From positions 55,183,075 to 55,247,074 of the forward strand of contig OU744725.1 of the NCBI GenBank assembly GCA_916613615.1: a stretch of 64,000 nucleotides of DNA, given 5' to 3'. Below, piece after piece: positions 47,866-60,598 of the stretch (the stretch's first letter is position 1; every line of letters starts with the position of its first letter). This DNA is from Steromphala cineraria. Its lineage: Eukaryota > Mollusca > Gastropoda > Trochida > Trochidae. Made by a program: the position numbers and the translations under genes. Below the pieces are notes generated by a model that was not told the origin of the DNA, made no database searches, and saw only the letters and a program-made list of their open reading frames with translations.

Positions 47866-48251
47866 ATCCAGTATTCAGTGTCCATGAATGTCATCATGTC
47901 ATCCAGAATTCAGTGTCCATGAATGTCATCATGTCATCCAGTATTCAGTGTCCAATAATGTCATCATGTCATCCAGCATTCAGTGTCCATGAATGTCATC
48001 ATATCATCCAGCATTCAGTGTCCATGAATGTCATCATGTCATCCAGCATTCAGTGTCCATGAATGTCATCATGTCATCCAGTATTCAGTGTCCATGAATG
48101 TCATCATGTCATCCAGCATTCAGTGTCCATGAATGTCATCATGTCATCCAGCATTCAGTGTCCATGAATGTCATCATGTCATCCAGTATTCAGTGTCCAT
48201 GAATGTCATCATGTCATCCAGCATTCAGTGTCCATGAATGTCATCATGTCA
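47866..48251. repeat. 35-bp minisatellite, 11 units
   Basis: The unit is TCCAGCATTCAGTGTCCATG + AATGTCATCATGTCA, with mostly one to three changes per unit (GCATTC/GTATTC alternation). It spans 386 bp, i.e. 11 units with constant length. The tight homogeneity indicates recent expansion. Confidence 0.95.
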
Positions 48252-49456
48252 AAGACTACACCTATATATGGTAACTCATTAATTGTTGGAACCTTTCTGG
48301 TTAACTTTCTCTTGATAATAAGTAAGCAATAATTGATGATCAGTTCCTTGGACATCTTACATCATTATTATTATACTAGTTCTGATTAATCATGCTGCTA
48401 ACACGTCTTGCACATACTTCATTATTGCTGAACACATGTACACCTCCGACATGAAGCACTGCTATATAAATTTTGATATTTCACCAAGAGACAGAATAAC
48501 TTGGCGTCTCTTTAGAGGATAAAATGATATCAACTGGGCAAGGTTGAAGTCAACAGAGGAAGAGCCTGTGGCTTATTTTGAAGGACACCTGCAGTGTTGA
48601 ATATTGTCCTGGCAAACGTTCAATCCATAATTCTTTATACCTCTGTCATTTGTTTCACTCCATAAAAAACATCCTTCTTTCATGGGGACAAAGACCTAGT
48701 TAGTCTTATCACCATAATTCATTCCATCGGACAAAAGATGTGACAAAAGCATGATTAAATTTTTCAAGTCCTTCTCCACACTGCATGACACCGATATTGG
48801 TAGATATTTGTTTATAGTCAATAAAGGGACACCAAAACGATAATCATTGGGGACAGATCTCCCTGAAGGGGTCATGTGACTGACAATGGATCTGAACTCA
48901 GTGAGCTGTGAAACACCTATGTAGTACAATACACAGCAGTGCCATGCAGGTAACTGTCTGAGAAGGGCATGTGCACCAGCTTATCTTCAACTAGCTTTAC
49001 AGCCATTGCATAGCTTAGTCAAAAGAACAAGAAATTTGACCTTGTCCTTGAAGAAGATTGCACTGGATATATGCGCAAATTCAAACGTCACAAAGATCAA
49101 ATGCTTAGATCTAACCCACATATCTATATTCAATATTTTATTTTTCTGTGAAGTCAATGAATGACATGGTTAGTATTTCCTCGTCTGACATCAACCTGAA
49201 GGACAATTTCATTTTCCTTTGAATATAATGTGCAGTCATTGTTAACAATTTCAAAATCTTATCTCTAAAAAAGAGTTTTAGAAAAAAAACTGATCCTGAC
49301 TTCTCAACTCTCCATTACAGGGAACACACTTTCTAATAAAATTATCAAATGATAAAAATTAAAAGCGTCAAATTGATCAGCTATTGCTACAGTCAATGCC
49401 CAGTTCTGATGGTGTTGGTTTGAATCCCCAAAATACTTGATGTTTCAATATTGCAG

Positions 49457-49550
49457 ATAGTGTCAGTGTTTAAAATATTGCCCGTCAGCCAGTCCTTGAA
49501 CTGGCTACTTTTTGCCAGGACTGGTTACTTTTTGGTCAGTACTGGTAACT
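49457..49550 (+). repeat. CCAGTCCTTG dispersed repeat, copy 1
   Basis: Contains GCCCGTCAGCCAGTCCTTGA and GGCTACTTTTTGCCAGGACT. The same sequence lies inverted at 62524-62612. Confidence 0.75.
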
Positions 49551-52500
49551 TTTCAATTTTTTTCTTAAATTTCCCAAAGGAATTGACCAATGAATTTTCA
49601 GGACAGGCTAGATTTCCAATCTATTTTATACACTGATAGTGTGATTACAAACATAACTATATCGACATATTTCAATTGGTTATGAAATTGTGTACTTGAT
49701 TTAATTCTTTTGTAAAGGCATTAATCCTCTCAAACAAAACCAATCTAGAAATAGTTCTATATCTCTTTCATGTTCCCACAAACAGGGTATCAGATTCCTC
49801 TCCACTGAATCTCTTCAGTTCATATAAATAACTAATTAATGATCTACTTCAAATCAACCCACAACCATAGATTAGGATTGTTTCTGAAACTGAATAGTTT
49901 GAGGTTAATTGGTTGACCCTGATTAGCATAATGAATTCTAGGCTGTCCTTGTACCTCTAATGATTCAGTTGACAAAGACGTTTTGTTGGCAGTGGGTCAA
50001 TTGTTTATGGATGATCAACTTCTTTAAAATCTATAAGTTATTGATCTTTTAAAAACTTTTAAATAAGAAAATATGGCTGCAAACATAGAAGCTCAAGCTA
50101 CACCAGCAAAGCATTGAAAGTTTTCTCTGATGAGGGAAGCCAAAAGGCACAAACTTTATCACCAATTAATGTCTTTCTGTTGTTCATGGTTTCCCTTCAT
50201 CTTCATCATTAAGAACATCTAGTCAATATCATACTACTGAGAAAATAACTTTATCTTTAGTGTTTACTTTCTATTTAAAAGTCTTGTATGCATTTTGGAA
50301 AATTCAACTACAGGAATCAAATCCACAACCTCATATACACATCTTTGCTTAATGGAGAATCAAACCATTTTAATTCCTGGTAAGTCACCAAGGATCCAAT
50401 GAACATTTGTTACTTTTGTTTTTATGGCAGCCGTAATTTTTTTATCATGATATTTATATGAGGTGTAGCTCTACAATAGAATGCCCACCTACGGCAGTTG
50501 TTTATAATACTGACGGCTCTGCTTCACAAATACTTAAAAGCTGTAAAATGATGCTCTTTGAATGAACAGATATCATGGCGTAATCTTTCAACATCATCAT
50601 CTTCACCTCAGACGTCAATTTGCCTTCATAGAATTTATGTTCAAACACTGGAGCAACTTAACTGATCATTTCAACTTACATGTTAACATATTATCTTCTT
50701 CACTACTAAACCTTTTATTCAAATATGAAAGTCAAATATATCAGCTGCATTTTGCCACAAAGCAGATTTACAATTTCCTTAGCTTAAATTGGCAGGATTG
50801 TAAAAGAATGCTTAACAAGCTAAAACACCCAGCACTAAATTAAGTATAATAACAAAGCCTTAACAGTGTGAAAATAAAACAAAACAGCCCTAGGTAAGTC
50901 CAGGAACTGAATCATGATGACTCAGACTTAAGTCATGCTTAGCATCATATGGAAACCATTTCAGATACAGGTAAGAGCTTGAACTGATAAGGAAAGGTAA
51001 AAAGATGCATCAACCTCGAGTAAGCAGGGCTTAACGCTAATGGCCTGTGGAAAGTGTTCAATCAAAGTTTTCCTTCAATCCAAGACGAAGACAAAAGCTA
51101 ATGTAGCAGGAGTCTAGATTGGAAACATTTCAATTCCCTCGTTTGGGCATCAGTCAATCTCCCATTCAAGAACTTAAAACTCCGTTTGAACTCAAGAAAG
51201 AGAGAAATTTGTCTGAGCTGCAAAGCAAATCCAAACCGATTTTTCTTTTCAATTTCAAACTGTCAGCCAAGCAAACTAAGCCTTCTTATACGGCTGAGAA
51301 AGTAACATTTGAAGCTTGGATTCAATGTTGTAGCTTATTGAACAAGCCTTTCCTTTTTCAGCCTTCATAATTCTCACAAAGAACCCATGAGGGCAGAACA
51401 CCAAGCTAAACCAAGTTTCAATGTTTTGCCCTTTGTCTAAAATTCAATTTCGAACATGGCAAACCAAGAATGATGTGATTAATTATTTTGCTTATCTGTG
51501 CGTGTTTCAATGTTTCTCCCTCCACCATGTAAGCATCCCATGAGGTAAATGATGAAAATGATGAAGTAAATAGTACAAAAATACCCATCAATAAAAAACA
51601 TTTGCAAAATAATGTTCAATGGATGTCCTACCCCCCTCTGGACATACTGCATTTCATACTCAATCCCCCTACTTTTTCTGGATGGACGACAGACAACAGA
51701 TGACAGACGACGGATGTGACATTAGTGAAGACCGTTCTTGTCTTCAACGTTACTGTCAATACTGCCAAATGTCAAAGACCAAGGGAGTATTTCAAGACAA
51801 TTGTATAATTTGTAATTCTTTTTATAGACTTTCTTCTCTCTGGTTGACGACTGTTCCATTGAATGACAAATGTGCTTGTTTGTGGGCAGCAAAAAATTTG
51901 AAGACTGTAGAGCAAGGTTTGGTTTCAGATGATGTTTTACCATCTTGTATGTTTATAGACTTTCTAATATCTTCAAGATCTTATTCAATAAAATCAATCT
52001 GTAAATTCTTACCACGAGAAGTTTTATTTGTTAACATATCAGAAATATCTTGAAAAATCAATTGTTAGATCATTTAATTTATTTGACTGTCTTGGAAAAG
52101 ACATTTGAAACTTAACTTTGAAAAATAAATCAGCATGTTCAATTGGACATTATTCAACATACTTAAACAAGAAAATCTTGTTATAACTGTTCACTTACTT
52201 ATCTGCCATTTCTTTTGAAATTATGACTGAAAAACATTCATAAAACCACTACATTCACCATTTGGATAATTAACCAGGACCCTAAATGATGTCTACAGAC
52301 TAGATATCTTGAAAATTACTCTTAATCCTTCAAACGTGAAGACATAAACCCATTGGAAATCAATCAACAAATCGACCAAGCAAAACAAGGAAAAAGAAAG
52401 AAAGAAAAAGATACTACTATCCCTGACACAACTCATTTAAATCTCAATTTAATCCAAAATCAATTTTCTGATTAATTATCACAAAGGCGAAACTATGCAC

Positions 52501-53170
52501 ATGATAATTACAATTCTAAAAGGAAAGCTGGTTATTGATTTTTCAACAATGAACTTTTGTATTGTGAAAGCTGAACAATGATCTATTCTTTACAGATCGA
52601 GACTACCATAAAAGGATCCGACAGGTGAAGACAACATATTCATCATCAAAATCCAACTCTTGAAAGGTCTACAACACTGACATCATATGCGCATTATCAG
52701 GAAATTGTCTTGATCGTACACAACATTGTGCTACAATAGATTTAAGGAAATCCAAAAACTCCTGTTCATAATAATTAAACCTTTAATTCCCCTTTTCCTG
52801 AAACATAACCTCAAGATGCTTGTATGTGCTACCAGTGCATAAAAGGTTAAAAGCCGGAAAGGGGATTCAACATTCTAAAATACATTTTATATAGAAAGAT
52901 GAAAGCAAATTTATGGATATAAATTTCCTTATTCTGGGATTCTTGCATAAAGAAGTTGTATATCAATAAACTTGCTTTCATTGATCTTCGGTTAGTGGTT
53001 TTGAACAGATAATTATCTCCATGTATTGGCATATCAACACATATAACACATATGAGTGCTTCTTCTATTGAGGTGGAAGTTATTCACTTTTTGTTTTCAG
53101 ATAACATTTTTGAACAGATGCCAGATTTACAATGAGATTTGTGTTATATATCAAGATTCTTTGGGGACAG

Positions 53171-53534
53171 TTAAAGGGGCAGTAGCACATTTTAGGGGAA
53201 ATATAAGGTGATGACAGGAAACTGAAAATAAATGGTTCCAATTGAAAGACAATGTATTTAAACTAAATGCAGCAGTAATAAATCCAATATATAATGTAAC
53301 TGTCAGCCATGCTACTCCTTTTTCTTACACAAAATGAATCTAAGGTGTTCACAAATAAATGGCCGCCAATAGACTTTATGTGAATCTTAATTGTTTGTCC
53401 TCTGACTATGGATTATTGGCCTGTGTAATGTTATTTTTGACATTGTCAAATTAATACATTTGGCATTAACTTACAATTATTAGCGAAATCTTTAAAATAT
53501 AAAATTATCAAAAAATGTGCTACTGCCCCTTTAA
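53171..53534 (-). mobile_element. TTAA-flanked MITE, copy g
   Basis: Left edge CAG|TTAA|AGGGGCAGTAGCACA, right edge CTACTGCCCCT|TTAA|AAGATG. The outer bases differ, so only TTAA is shared: direct support for TTAA target duplication. Reverse orientation, full length. Confidence 0.9.
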
Positions 53535-53840
53535 AAGATGAAATTGCAGAAACCAGTATAAAGTCCTTAGAAAATTTATCCTAAATGGGTTACTTTGTCA
53601 CAGTTATTTCTCTAATCTGAACATAATACTCTGTATGAGGTCCTATACAGTGCTTCATTATGCAGACAAACTGCTGGGAAACAGATCACATTACCACACA
53701 GTTACAAGTAGGCCGAGTCTAACCTGGAAGCCTCGTTAGCTGGTGACGTAATCAATAGAAACAAAGTAGCTGAAGACAAAAAACAAAGTTAAATAGACTT
53801 TTCTAATAATATATGTGAATAGTACATTTTGAAAACACAA

Positions 53841-53935
53841 CAATGATGGGAGAAGAAAACCTAAGGCTAAAATCATTTTTCAAATGAAGATAATGGGAGA
53901 AGAAAACCTTAGGCTCAAATCATTTTTCTAATGTA
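53841..53935. repeat. 46-bp direct duplication
   Basis: Two copies of AATGGGAGAAGAAAACCT(A/T)AGGCT(A/C)AAATCATTTTTC. Confidence 0.8.
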
Positions 53936-54135
53936 ATCCCCTTTAACTAAATGGTATATGATATTTGGAAACTGGAAATATACCTACAGGTAAATGAAGA
54001 TGATTTTTTTCTCATTGTAAGAAATTAGATGTTCATGATATAGACTTTTCATAATAGAATATAGAACCCTCTCAGATTGTGGAATGAAGGTTCTTAAATG
54101 TTTCAAACTAAGGGATAAAACTTAAATTTTATTCC

Positions 54136-55735
54136 TCTTTAAAGGGGCAGTAGCACGTTTTTTTGATAATTTTGTATTTTTAAATTTTCACTGATAATTG
54201 TAAGTTAATGTTAAATGTACTATTTTGACAGTGTCAAAAATCTCATTACACAAGTCAATCATCCATAGTCGGAGGACAAAGTATGGAGATTCACATAAAA
54301 TCCATTGGTGGCTATTTTGTGTGAACACCTTTAATTCATTTTGTGTAAGAAAAAGGAATCGCATGGCTAAACTTTACAATATATATTTGAAAAATAGAGC
54401 CATTGGCTCTGTAGCTCATCAGGCATCATATCAAGTTTGCTTTATACAGGCAAGATGAGCTAAAAATGAAACTGATGTTACCTATTGCAAGAAAACCTAT
54501 ACAAAAATTACAAAACAAATGTATTATTATTCAACACTTTCTAGATCGCCAATATCAGACAGTGAAAGAAGTCCACACTAAAATATCCAAGGAGAAATAA
54601 ATTTGTCATAGACTGTCATCTAATGGAGAAAAATAGGTTTTTAAGATTGTGACCCCTGTGACCCTATTTGGGGTCATGGGGTCACAAAACCTACAGTTTA
54701 GAATCCCAATTGGCCAAGGAGTCTACATGCAGTCTTTCAGCTCAATAGACCTTTAGGAGCTAAAGATGATGATGAAAATAAGTTTTTAAGGTTGTGACCC
54801 CTGTGACCCTATTTGGGGTCATGGGGTCACGAAATCTACAATTTAGAATCCCCATTGGCCAAGGAGTCTGCACATATAATTTCAGCTCTCTAGACCTTTT
54901 GGAACTTGAGAAGAAGATGAAAATAGTTTTTTAAGGTTGTGACCCCTGTGACCCTATTTGGGGTCACAGGGTCAACAAAGTTACAAATTAGAATCCCCAT
55001 TGTCCAAGGAGTCTGCACATATCAATATTAACTCTCTAGACCTTTTGGAACTGGAGAAGAAGATGAGAATTGGTTTTTAAGGTTGTGACCCCTGTGACCC
55101 TCTTTGGGGTCATGGGGTCACGAAATCTACAATTAAGAATCCCGATTGGCCAAGGAGTCTGCACATATCATTTTCAACTCTTTAGTCCTTTTAGTACTGG
55201 AGAAGAAGACGAAAATACGTTTTTAAGGTTGTGACCCATGTGACCCTATTTGGGGTCACAGGTTCACCAAAGTTACAAATTAGAATCCCCATTGTCCAAG
55301 GAGTCTGCCCATATCACTTTCAACTCTCTAGTCCTTTTAGAACTGGAGAAGAAGATGAAAATAGGTTTTTAAGGTTGTGACCCCTGTGACCCTTTTTGGG
55401 GTCACAGGGTCACCAAAGTTACAAATTAGAATCTCCATATGCTAAGGTACTTGTACACAAAATTTCAGCTCTCTAATGTGTATGGTTCATGAGGAGAAAT
55501 CGAAAGTGTCAAAAGTTTACGGACGGACGACGGACGGACGACGGACGACGGACGCCGGACGACGGACGACGGACGACGGGCCATGCCATAAGCCCATCTG
55601 GACTTTCAGTCCTGATGAGCTAATTATTACTGCTTCATTTAGTTTAAAAATGTTGTCTTTCAATTGGGACCATTAATTTTCATTTTCCTGACATCACCTT
55701 ATATTCTCTCAAAAAACGTGCTACTGCCCCTTTAA
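54136..55735 (+). mobile_element. TTAA-flanked MITE, copy h, split by a nested element
   Basis: The left part (54136-54390) and right part (55623-55735) together make one MITE: left edge CTCT|TTAA|AGGGGCAGTAGCACG, right edge CTACTGCCCCT|TTAA|TGTTA. The family word TATATTTGAATTATTACTGC is interrupted after TATATTTGAA. Confidence 0.9.
54391..55622 (+). mobile_element. TAGCTCATCAGG element(s) nested in MITE copy h
   Basis: It starts AAATAGAGCCATTGGCTCTG. At 54391-54466 a start and an end terminus (GGCAAGATGAGCTAAAAATG) are nearly fused, resembling a 76-bp deletion derivative. About 130 bp of other sequence follows, then six units of about 145 bp (54625-55490), a GGACGACGGAC tract, and the closing TCCTGATGAGCTAA. 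Confidence 0.85.
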
Positions 55736-55876
55736 TGTTACCATTTGGGTTTACGATAACGAGAAATGATTCAGAATTCAGTAATAATTTTTTAATCTAA
55801 GTTATTTTCCAAACAAAATCAAGTGTTGAATAATATCAAGATTAAGATTTCAAGTTTCTATCAATTTATAAGTGTA

Positions 55877-56020
55877 GGATCAAAACCAAGCCAGAGGTGT
55901 TGTTGATAATGTAAGCCCGCGGCAGAGGGAAATTGGAAAGGGCCGACAGGCCCGCCCCAATTTCCCGAGGCTGAGGGCTTACATTATCAAACAACATGAG
56001 GGCGAGGTTTTGATCTAACT
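55877..56020. repeat. Imperfect inverted repeat of about 140 bp
   Basis: GATCAAAACCAAGCC pairs with GGCGAGGTTTTGATC. GTTGATAATGTAAGCCC pairs with GGGCTTACATTATCAA. AAATTGG pairs with CCAATTT around a GC-rich centre. Confidence 0.8.
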
Positions 56021-56243
56021 TATGAACCGAGATGAACCGTAGTAACAAAATTATTTCAATAATATGTATAAAAATGGATTCATTGATTTTTACTGGTAGG
56101 GAATCACCATGAGCAAACGGAGAGCACATCCGCGCCCTGCACGTGCTTTGCGCTCGCTACCCAAGCCGTGAACGTGAAATGCATGCGCTATCTGCCTCGT
56201 GAAGTTCACATGATTGTCACTGTGGAAAATACATCATAGTTCT

Positions 56244-56322
56244 CGTGGGCCTTTATAGCCGAGTTGTCAAAGGCGCCAGTTTAGTAAGCGAGTGGTGCAG
56301 AGTTCGAAACCAGGCATGCGAA
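56244..56322 (+). pseudogene. tRNA-Leu/Ser-like relic or SINE head
   Basis: TATAGCCGAGTTGTCAAAGG + CGCCAG looks like the D-arm/A-box of a class II tRNA, and AGTTCGAAACC at 56311-56321 fits a B-box. The spacing and acceptor arms do not give a foldable tRNA, so I call it a relic or the head of a tRNA-derived SINE. Confidence 0.5.
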
Positions 56323-56449
56323 CATTCTATTTGTGATTTGTCAAAATTGTGATATTTTGTGATGGTATTTATTCGAAGAAGGACTTTGAAACAAAGTATT
56401 TCAAAACGTGTATAATCCCTATCAAAATAAATTTCCGATAAATTCTACA

Positions 56450-56556
56450 GTAAGCCCCGGGCTTTCCTAGAGAAAGCCCTGGGCATTCTTCAAGAAAGCC
56501 CTGGGCATTCTACAAGAAAGCCCTGGGCATTCTTGGAGAATGCCCGGCAAAGAGGT
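56450..56556. repeat. 27-bp tandem repeat, about 4 units
   Basis: Unit AAGAAAGCCCTGGGCATTCT. CCCGGGCTTTC and GGAGAATGCCCGG at the edges make it partly palindromic. Confidence 0.85.
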
Positions 56557-56593
56557 TTATCCGGTAAAAGAAGAACCTAATAGAACAATAGAG

Positions 56594-56601
56594 TGACGTC
56601 A
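56594..56601. promoter_or_regulatory. Perfect CRE palindrome
   Basis: TGACGTCA in GAGTGACGTCACTGG, 13.7 kb upstream of the first traced PDE3 exon. Motif evidence only. Confidence 0.3.
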
Positions 56602-56873
56602 CTGGAGGTTTATAACAGAAATTACAAATCAATGTTCTTTTCAATCACTTTAAAACAATCTGATTTTGTAAACCAATTTATTCAAGGTTTTTGGATGACT
56701 ATCGATATTCTTGAAAATAACTCATTTATAGAAATGAGCAAGTTGTTGTTTGTACTATTTTTTTTGTATTGAAATTTATTTATGAACAATGATAAACCAT
56801 TGAACAATCAAGAAACTTCAAAGGTTTCCAGCAAATCATTTTGACATCAAAACATAAAAAAATATTGTATGGT

Positions 56874-58100
56874 TACCGTATATGACCGGGTATAAGCCGA
56901 GAATTTGACACCAGAAATTAGGGGGTCAGAGAGGGGGGTCGGTCTATACCTGAGTTATATGATGCAGATGAAAAAAATCAAGAGACCAAGCACGAGTATC
57001 GTCAGCCCAGCGAGTTAGCGAGTCGATGTTTACACAGGAAGCAACATGCAAAATCATCGAGGTCATTTCTATATTGAACTTGTAAAATAAAAATACTTTT
57101 GTTGTGTTGTTGTTTTTAATGAAAATATACAAAGAGAAGTTGAAAAATATATAAAGATATTTATATTAATATGAAATATTCAAGCAACCTTCACGTACTG
57201 TTACTGTTAGATTTCGGCAGATCGATGTGGCTTCACTCGCATCCACGATCGGCAATTGAAACCCGGTTTTTCAAATATTATCAAGAGTTATCACTTCAAA
57301 AGGCTTGTTGTCCATTTTAAAGTATTATTAAGATATATTTCCAAACTTATCAATCATATCTGATCGAAATTCAATCAAATCTTTGTCAAAGATACACTCG
57401 TGAAAGCACGATGTTTTAATTTACTTTGAATTTCAATCGTAATTTCGTGACGACGAATAACATTCCTTTTGTAATGTTTTGCTCATGGTTATATTTCTGA
57501 TCGTTATTCTTCGACTTTTATATACACAAATATTTCAATTAACTACATGTTAATTTTGAAAAAAATAAAATGTAGAAAACGTGTAAGAAAATCTGATATA
57601 TTTACACATTTAATATTGTATCGACAAAATGTTGTCATGAAATTATTACGACCACTTTCATGTTTCGAGATCTTTTTTAAACCGACTTGCTGATTGGTTG
57701 ACCTACATAATTTAGCCAATGAAAAGGCTTGTAACAAATATCTCATTTCCAGCAAACACTTCATGCAACTAAGGTTGTTGACTGTCGTTCGTTAACAATT
57801 TGCCGAGAATAATATGTTATATGATTAAAACAAACAACAAACATCGTAAGTGAACACTTATAATTTCTTTTATAGTTTTTTAAAATAATATACGTCTTAA
57901 AATTAACGTGTCATTTGATGATTCATGAGCTTTTAGTTTCAATGCAACGGGCATCATATCGACTTACTGTCAGCAAAATAGAGCTGCGAAGAGGGGGGTC
58001 GGTCTATACATGAGATACTAGGTTTTGACTGGAATTTGGGGGGTTGAGAAAGGGGGTCGGTTTATATGTGGGGTCGGCTTATACCCGGTCATATACGGTA
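56874..58100. mobile_element. TACCGTATATGACC element, 1.23 kb
   Basis: Inverted ends TACCGTATATGACCGGGTAT (continuing AAGCCGA) and the complement, TA at both edges. Subterminal GGGGGTCGGTCTATAC words occur in both halves. The interior has no ORF above about 75 codons and no transposase similarity I can see. Confidence 0.88.
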
Positions 58101-59049
58101 CTTCAATAATCGACATTGATTGAATAAATCTTTGAATGAAACTCTCAAAATTTTAAACCATCACGTCAAGAAGCACAAGAACAATGTATTGAGACTGAAC
58201 ATCTATTAATCTCCGAAAATTGTTAATGACAACTTCAAGAAAAGTACATGCACTTTAGCAAAATTAAAAGCCTATTTAACTCCCCCTCACCGCCTACATA
58301 GTGTTTTAATAGAGGCCAGTAGCATAAATAACACTAGCTCTCGCGTTACTATGAATGAAATTTCTTAAAAACTCTTCAAACAATCTGGTAAAATGTCAAG
58401 CTGTTTAATCATCTTGAAGTTGTCAATGAAATTAAAGTTCAAAGCATTTTCAGAACTGTGATGACGTAAATCTTGTCACAGTTTCTCCAACAACGTCGAA
58501 AATATAATCCATGTGATGAAACTCTGGATATATATATAGATCCAAGTATATGTCAACATTCAAATAGAAAATGTAATTTGATAGGGATGGTCTTCATGAC
58601 AATGGTACAAAATGAAAGAGCACGAAGAAATTTAATACTCTGAGTATCAACAAGAAAAAAGAAAGTTTGTGATTCAAGGCTTTGAAATGTTCTCAATGAC
58701 AAGGTAAACTGGCATTTCTGTTAATATACTCACTTGGAACGGGCAATTGCAAGTCAATATACAACAATTTGGACATAAAAAGGGCTGTATTTGCAAAATT
58801 TGACAATTATCCTGTCTTCCTTAATCTCAATTAGTTGCATGAGCACTTTGTACTATGAACCATAGGCTGATTTAATATTCAGAGCAAACAATTCAACAAG
58901 TATTGTGTTTGTTTTCAATTTGCATGACAATTTACATAAAACATAAACAACTATTTCACCAATAAGAATTTTGAACTGTTAATTCAATGCTCATAGTTGA
59001 AGAAATGCCTATCAAGATTGAGCTTACAGGTCAGAATCAAATACTATCT

Positions 59050-59400
59050 AGCACGTTTTTTGATAATTTTATGTTTTAAAATTTTCACTGATAATTGTAC
59101 GTTAATGGTAAATGTATTATTTTGATAGTTCAAAAGTGTCATAACACAAGCCAATCATCCATAGTCTGAGGACAAAGTATGAAGATTCACCTGAAATCCA
59201 TGGGCGGCCATTTTGTGTGAACACCTTTAATTCATTTTGTGTAAGAAAAAGGAATCGCATGGCTAAACTTTACATTCTATATTTGAATTATTACTGCTCC
59301 ATTTAGTTTAAATACATTGTCTTTCAATTGGAACCATTAGTTTTCATTTTCCTGACATCACCTTATATTCCCCCTAAAATCGTGCTACTGCCCCTTTAAA
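59050..59400 (+). mobile_element. TTAA MITE, copy i, left end lost
   Basis: It begins at TAGCACGTTTTTTGATAATT, lacking TTAAAGGGGCAG, and is otherwise full to CTACTGCCCCTTTAAA. GGCGGCCATTTTGTGTGAAC is intact. Confidence 0.85.
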
Positions 59401-59679
59401 ACCAAATAATAAATTTAACAGTTAAAAGAACAAAAGTTTGATATTTGCTGAGTTTGAACATACAAATTAATGTTGACTTCCATTATTGATTTCAATAAAG
59501 TTTTTAACAATGTTATGTTTGAGATCACACTATCAAAAATACTTCAAAATTGTTGTACTTTTTCGGGTCAAGGCTCTTTCAGGATTTGAACCCGCACCCA
59601 GAGTTCATAAAGAATGCCAGCAACGACCCTGACAGCAGCTAAACAACTAGTCTGTTTCACTTTCTAAATGGCATGTATC

Positions 59680-59855
59680 AGGGATTGGGAAAGACATCTT
59701 TGACAATGGGCCATTTTCAGGGTTTTTGGTAATTTTCTGAATTTCAAATGGGCCATTGCCCATAATATCAATAGTAAACTTCAAAATTTTAATGGGCCAT
59801 GTTTTCATCCAATGTGAAAATGGCCCATGGCCCCTGCCTTTCCCAATCACTGCAT
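59680..59855. mobile_element. GATTGGGAAAG inverted-repeat element
   Basis: Ends GGATTGGGAAAG and CTTTCCCAATC are inverted, with AATGGGCCATTTTCA at the left and TGAAAATGGCCCAT at the right. AATGGGCCAT occurs four times in about 120 bp. Noncoding; the minus-strand frame across it is a by-product. Confidence 0.6.
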
Positions 59856-60259
59856 GTATCCCAACAATTTTTTTGGGTATTTCAAAGTTCTCTTTGAGAT
59901 TGATCATTTCATTACAGATGACATGTGTAATATAATTATCTAGGATTATGATTATTTTCTGATTCTCAGATTGCGACATGCAGAAAAAAGGACAGAGCAC
60001 TTGCCTCACCTAACAATCCTATCAAACGCCCACTGCAGTCATCAAACCAACCCTACCGCTCTTTAACTGTCATCATAGTTTCAATTAACTTCATAAATGA
60101 CTGTCATAATCTAATCAAAATAACCAGAAGACACGCAATGACTTAATAATAATCTTATGCATCATCAAGTTTTTCATTTTTGCTAACCAATAATTGTTTG
60201 AGTTGCATTCTAGCAGAATCAGAAAGACAATTTATTAATATCAATACTGATACAAAACT

Positions 60260-60598
60260 TACCGTATTCGACATAATAAGCGCCCTGCTCTAATAAGCGC
60301 CCCCAAGGGTTTTGAAATTATAGGTCTAATAACCGCCAATGTACCAATGGTACTAAAACTATAAATTCAACTTATTCACTTTGTTTCAAAAGAAATTAAA
60401 GGATACAATAGCAGCAATATGTCTTATTTTCTACTCGAAAATGTGTAAGTATGTTTAGAACGTCTGTTATCAAAGACAATCAAAACACATGTACAGTTCC
60501 ATTTGAGTAGTCTTTTCGGTCGTCATTCACACCGCTTTAATAAGCGCCCACCCAAGTCAATTTCATAAGCGCCCTGGGAGCTTATGTCAAATACGGTA
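60260..60598 (+). mobile_element. TACCGTATTCGAC MITE, copy 2
   Basis: Ends TACCGTATTCGACATAATAA and TTATGTCAAATACGGTA. GCGCCC(T/A)NN words repeat near each end. It aligns in reverse with 40912-41238 along its length. Confidence 0.88.

Noticed and set aside
47866..48251. CRISPR-like array
   Set aside because: All 35 bp repeat with no spacers: a minisatellite.
51619..52053. 144-codon plus-strand frame, the longest outside PDE3
   Set aside because: Starts in a repeat tail (GGACGACAGACAACAGATGAC). Has scattered Cys but no known domain and no splice or promoter context. Kept only as an untested frame.
59570..59645. tRNA-like gene on the minus strand (GGGTTCAAATCC)
   Set aside because: A good B-box word but no pairing acceptor stem or convincing A-box. 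Too weak to annotate.
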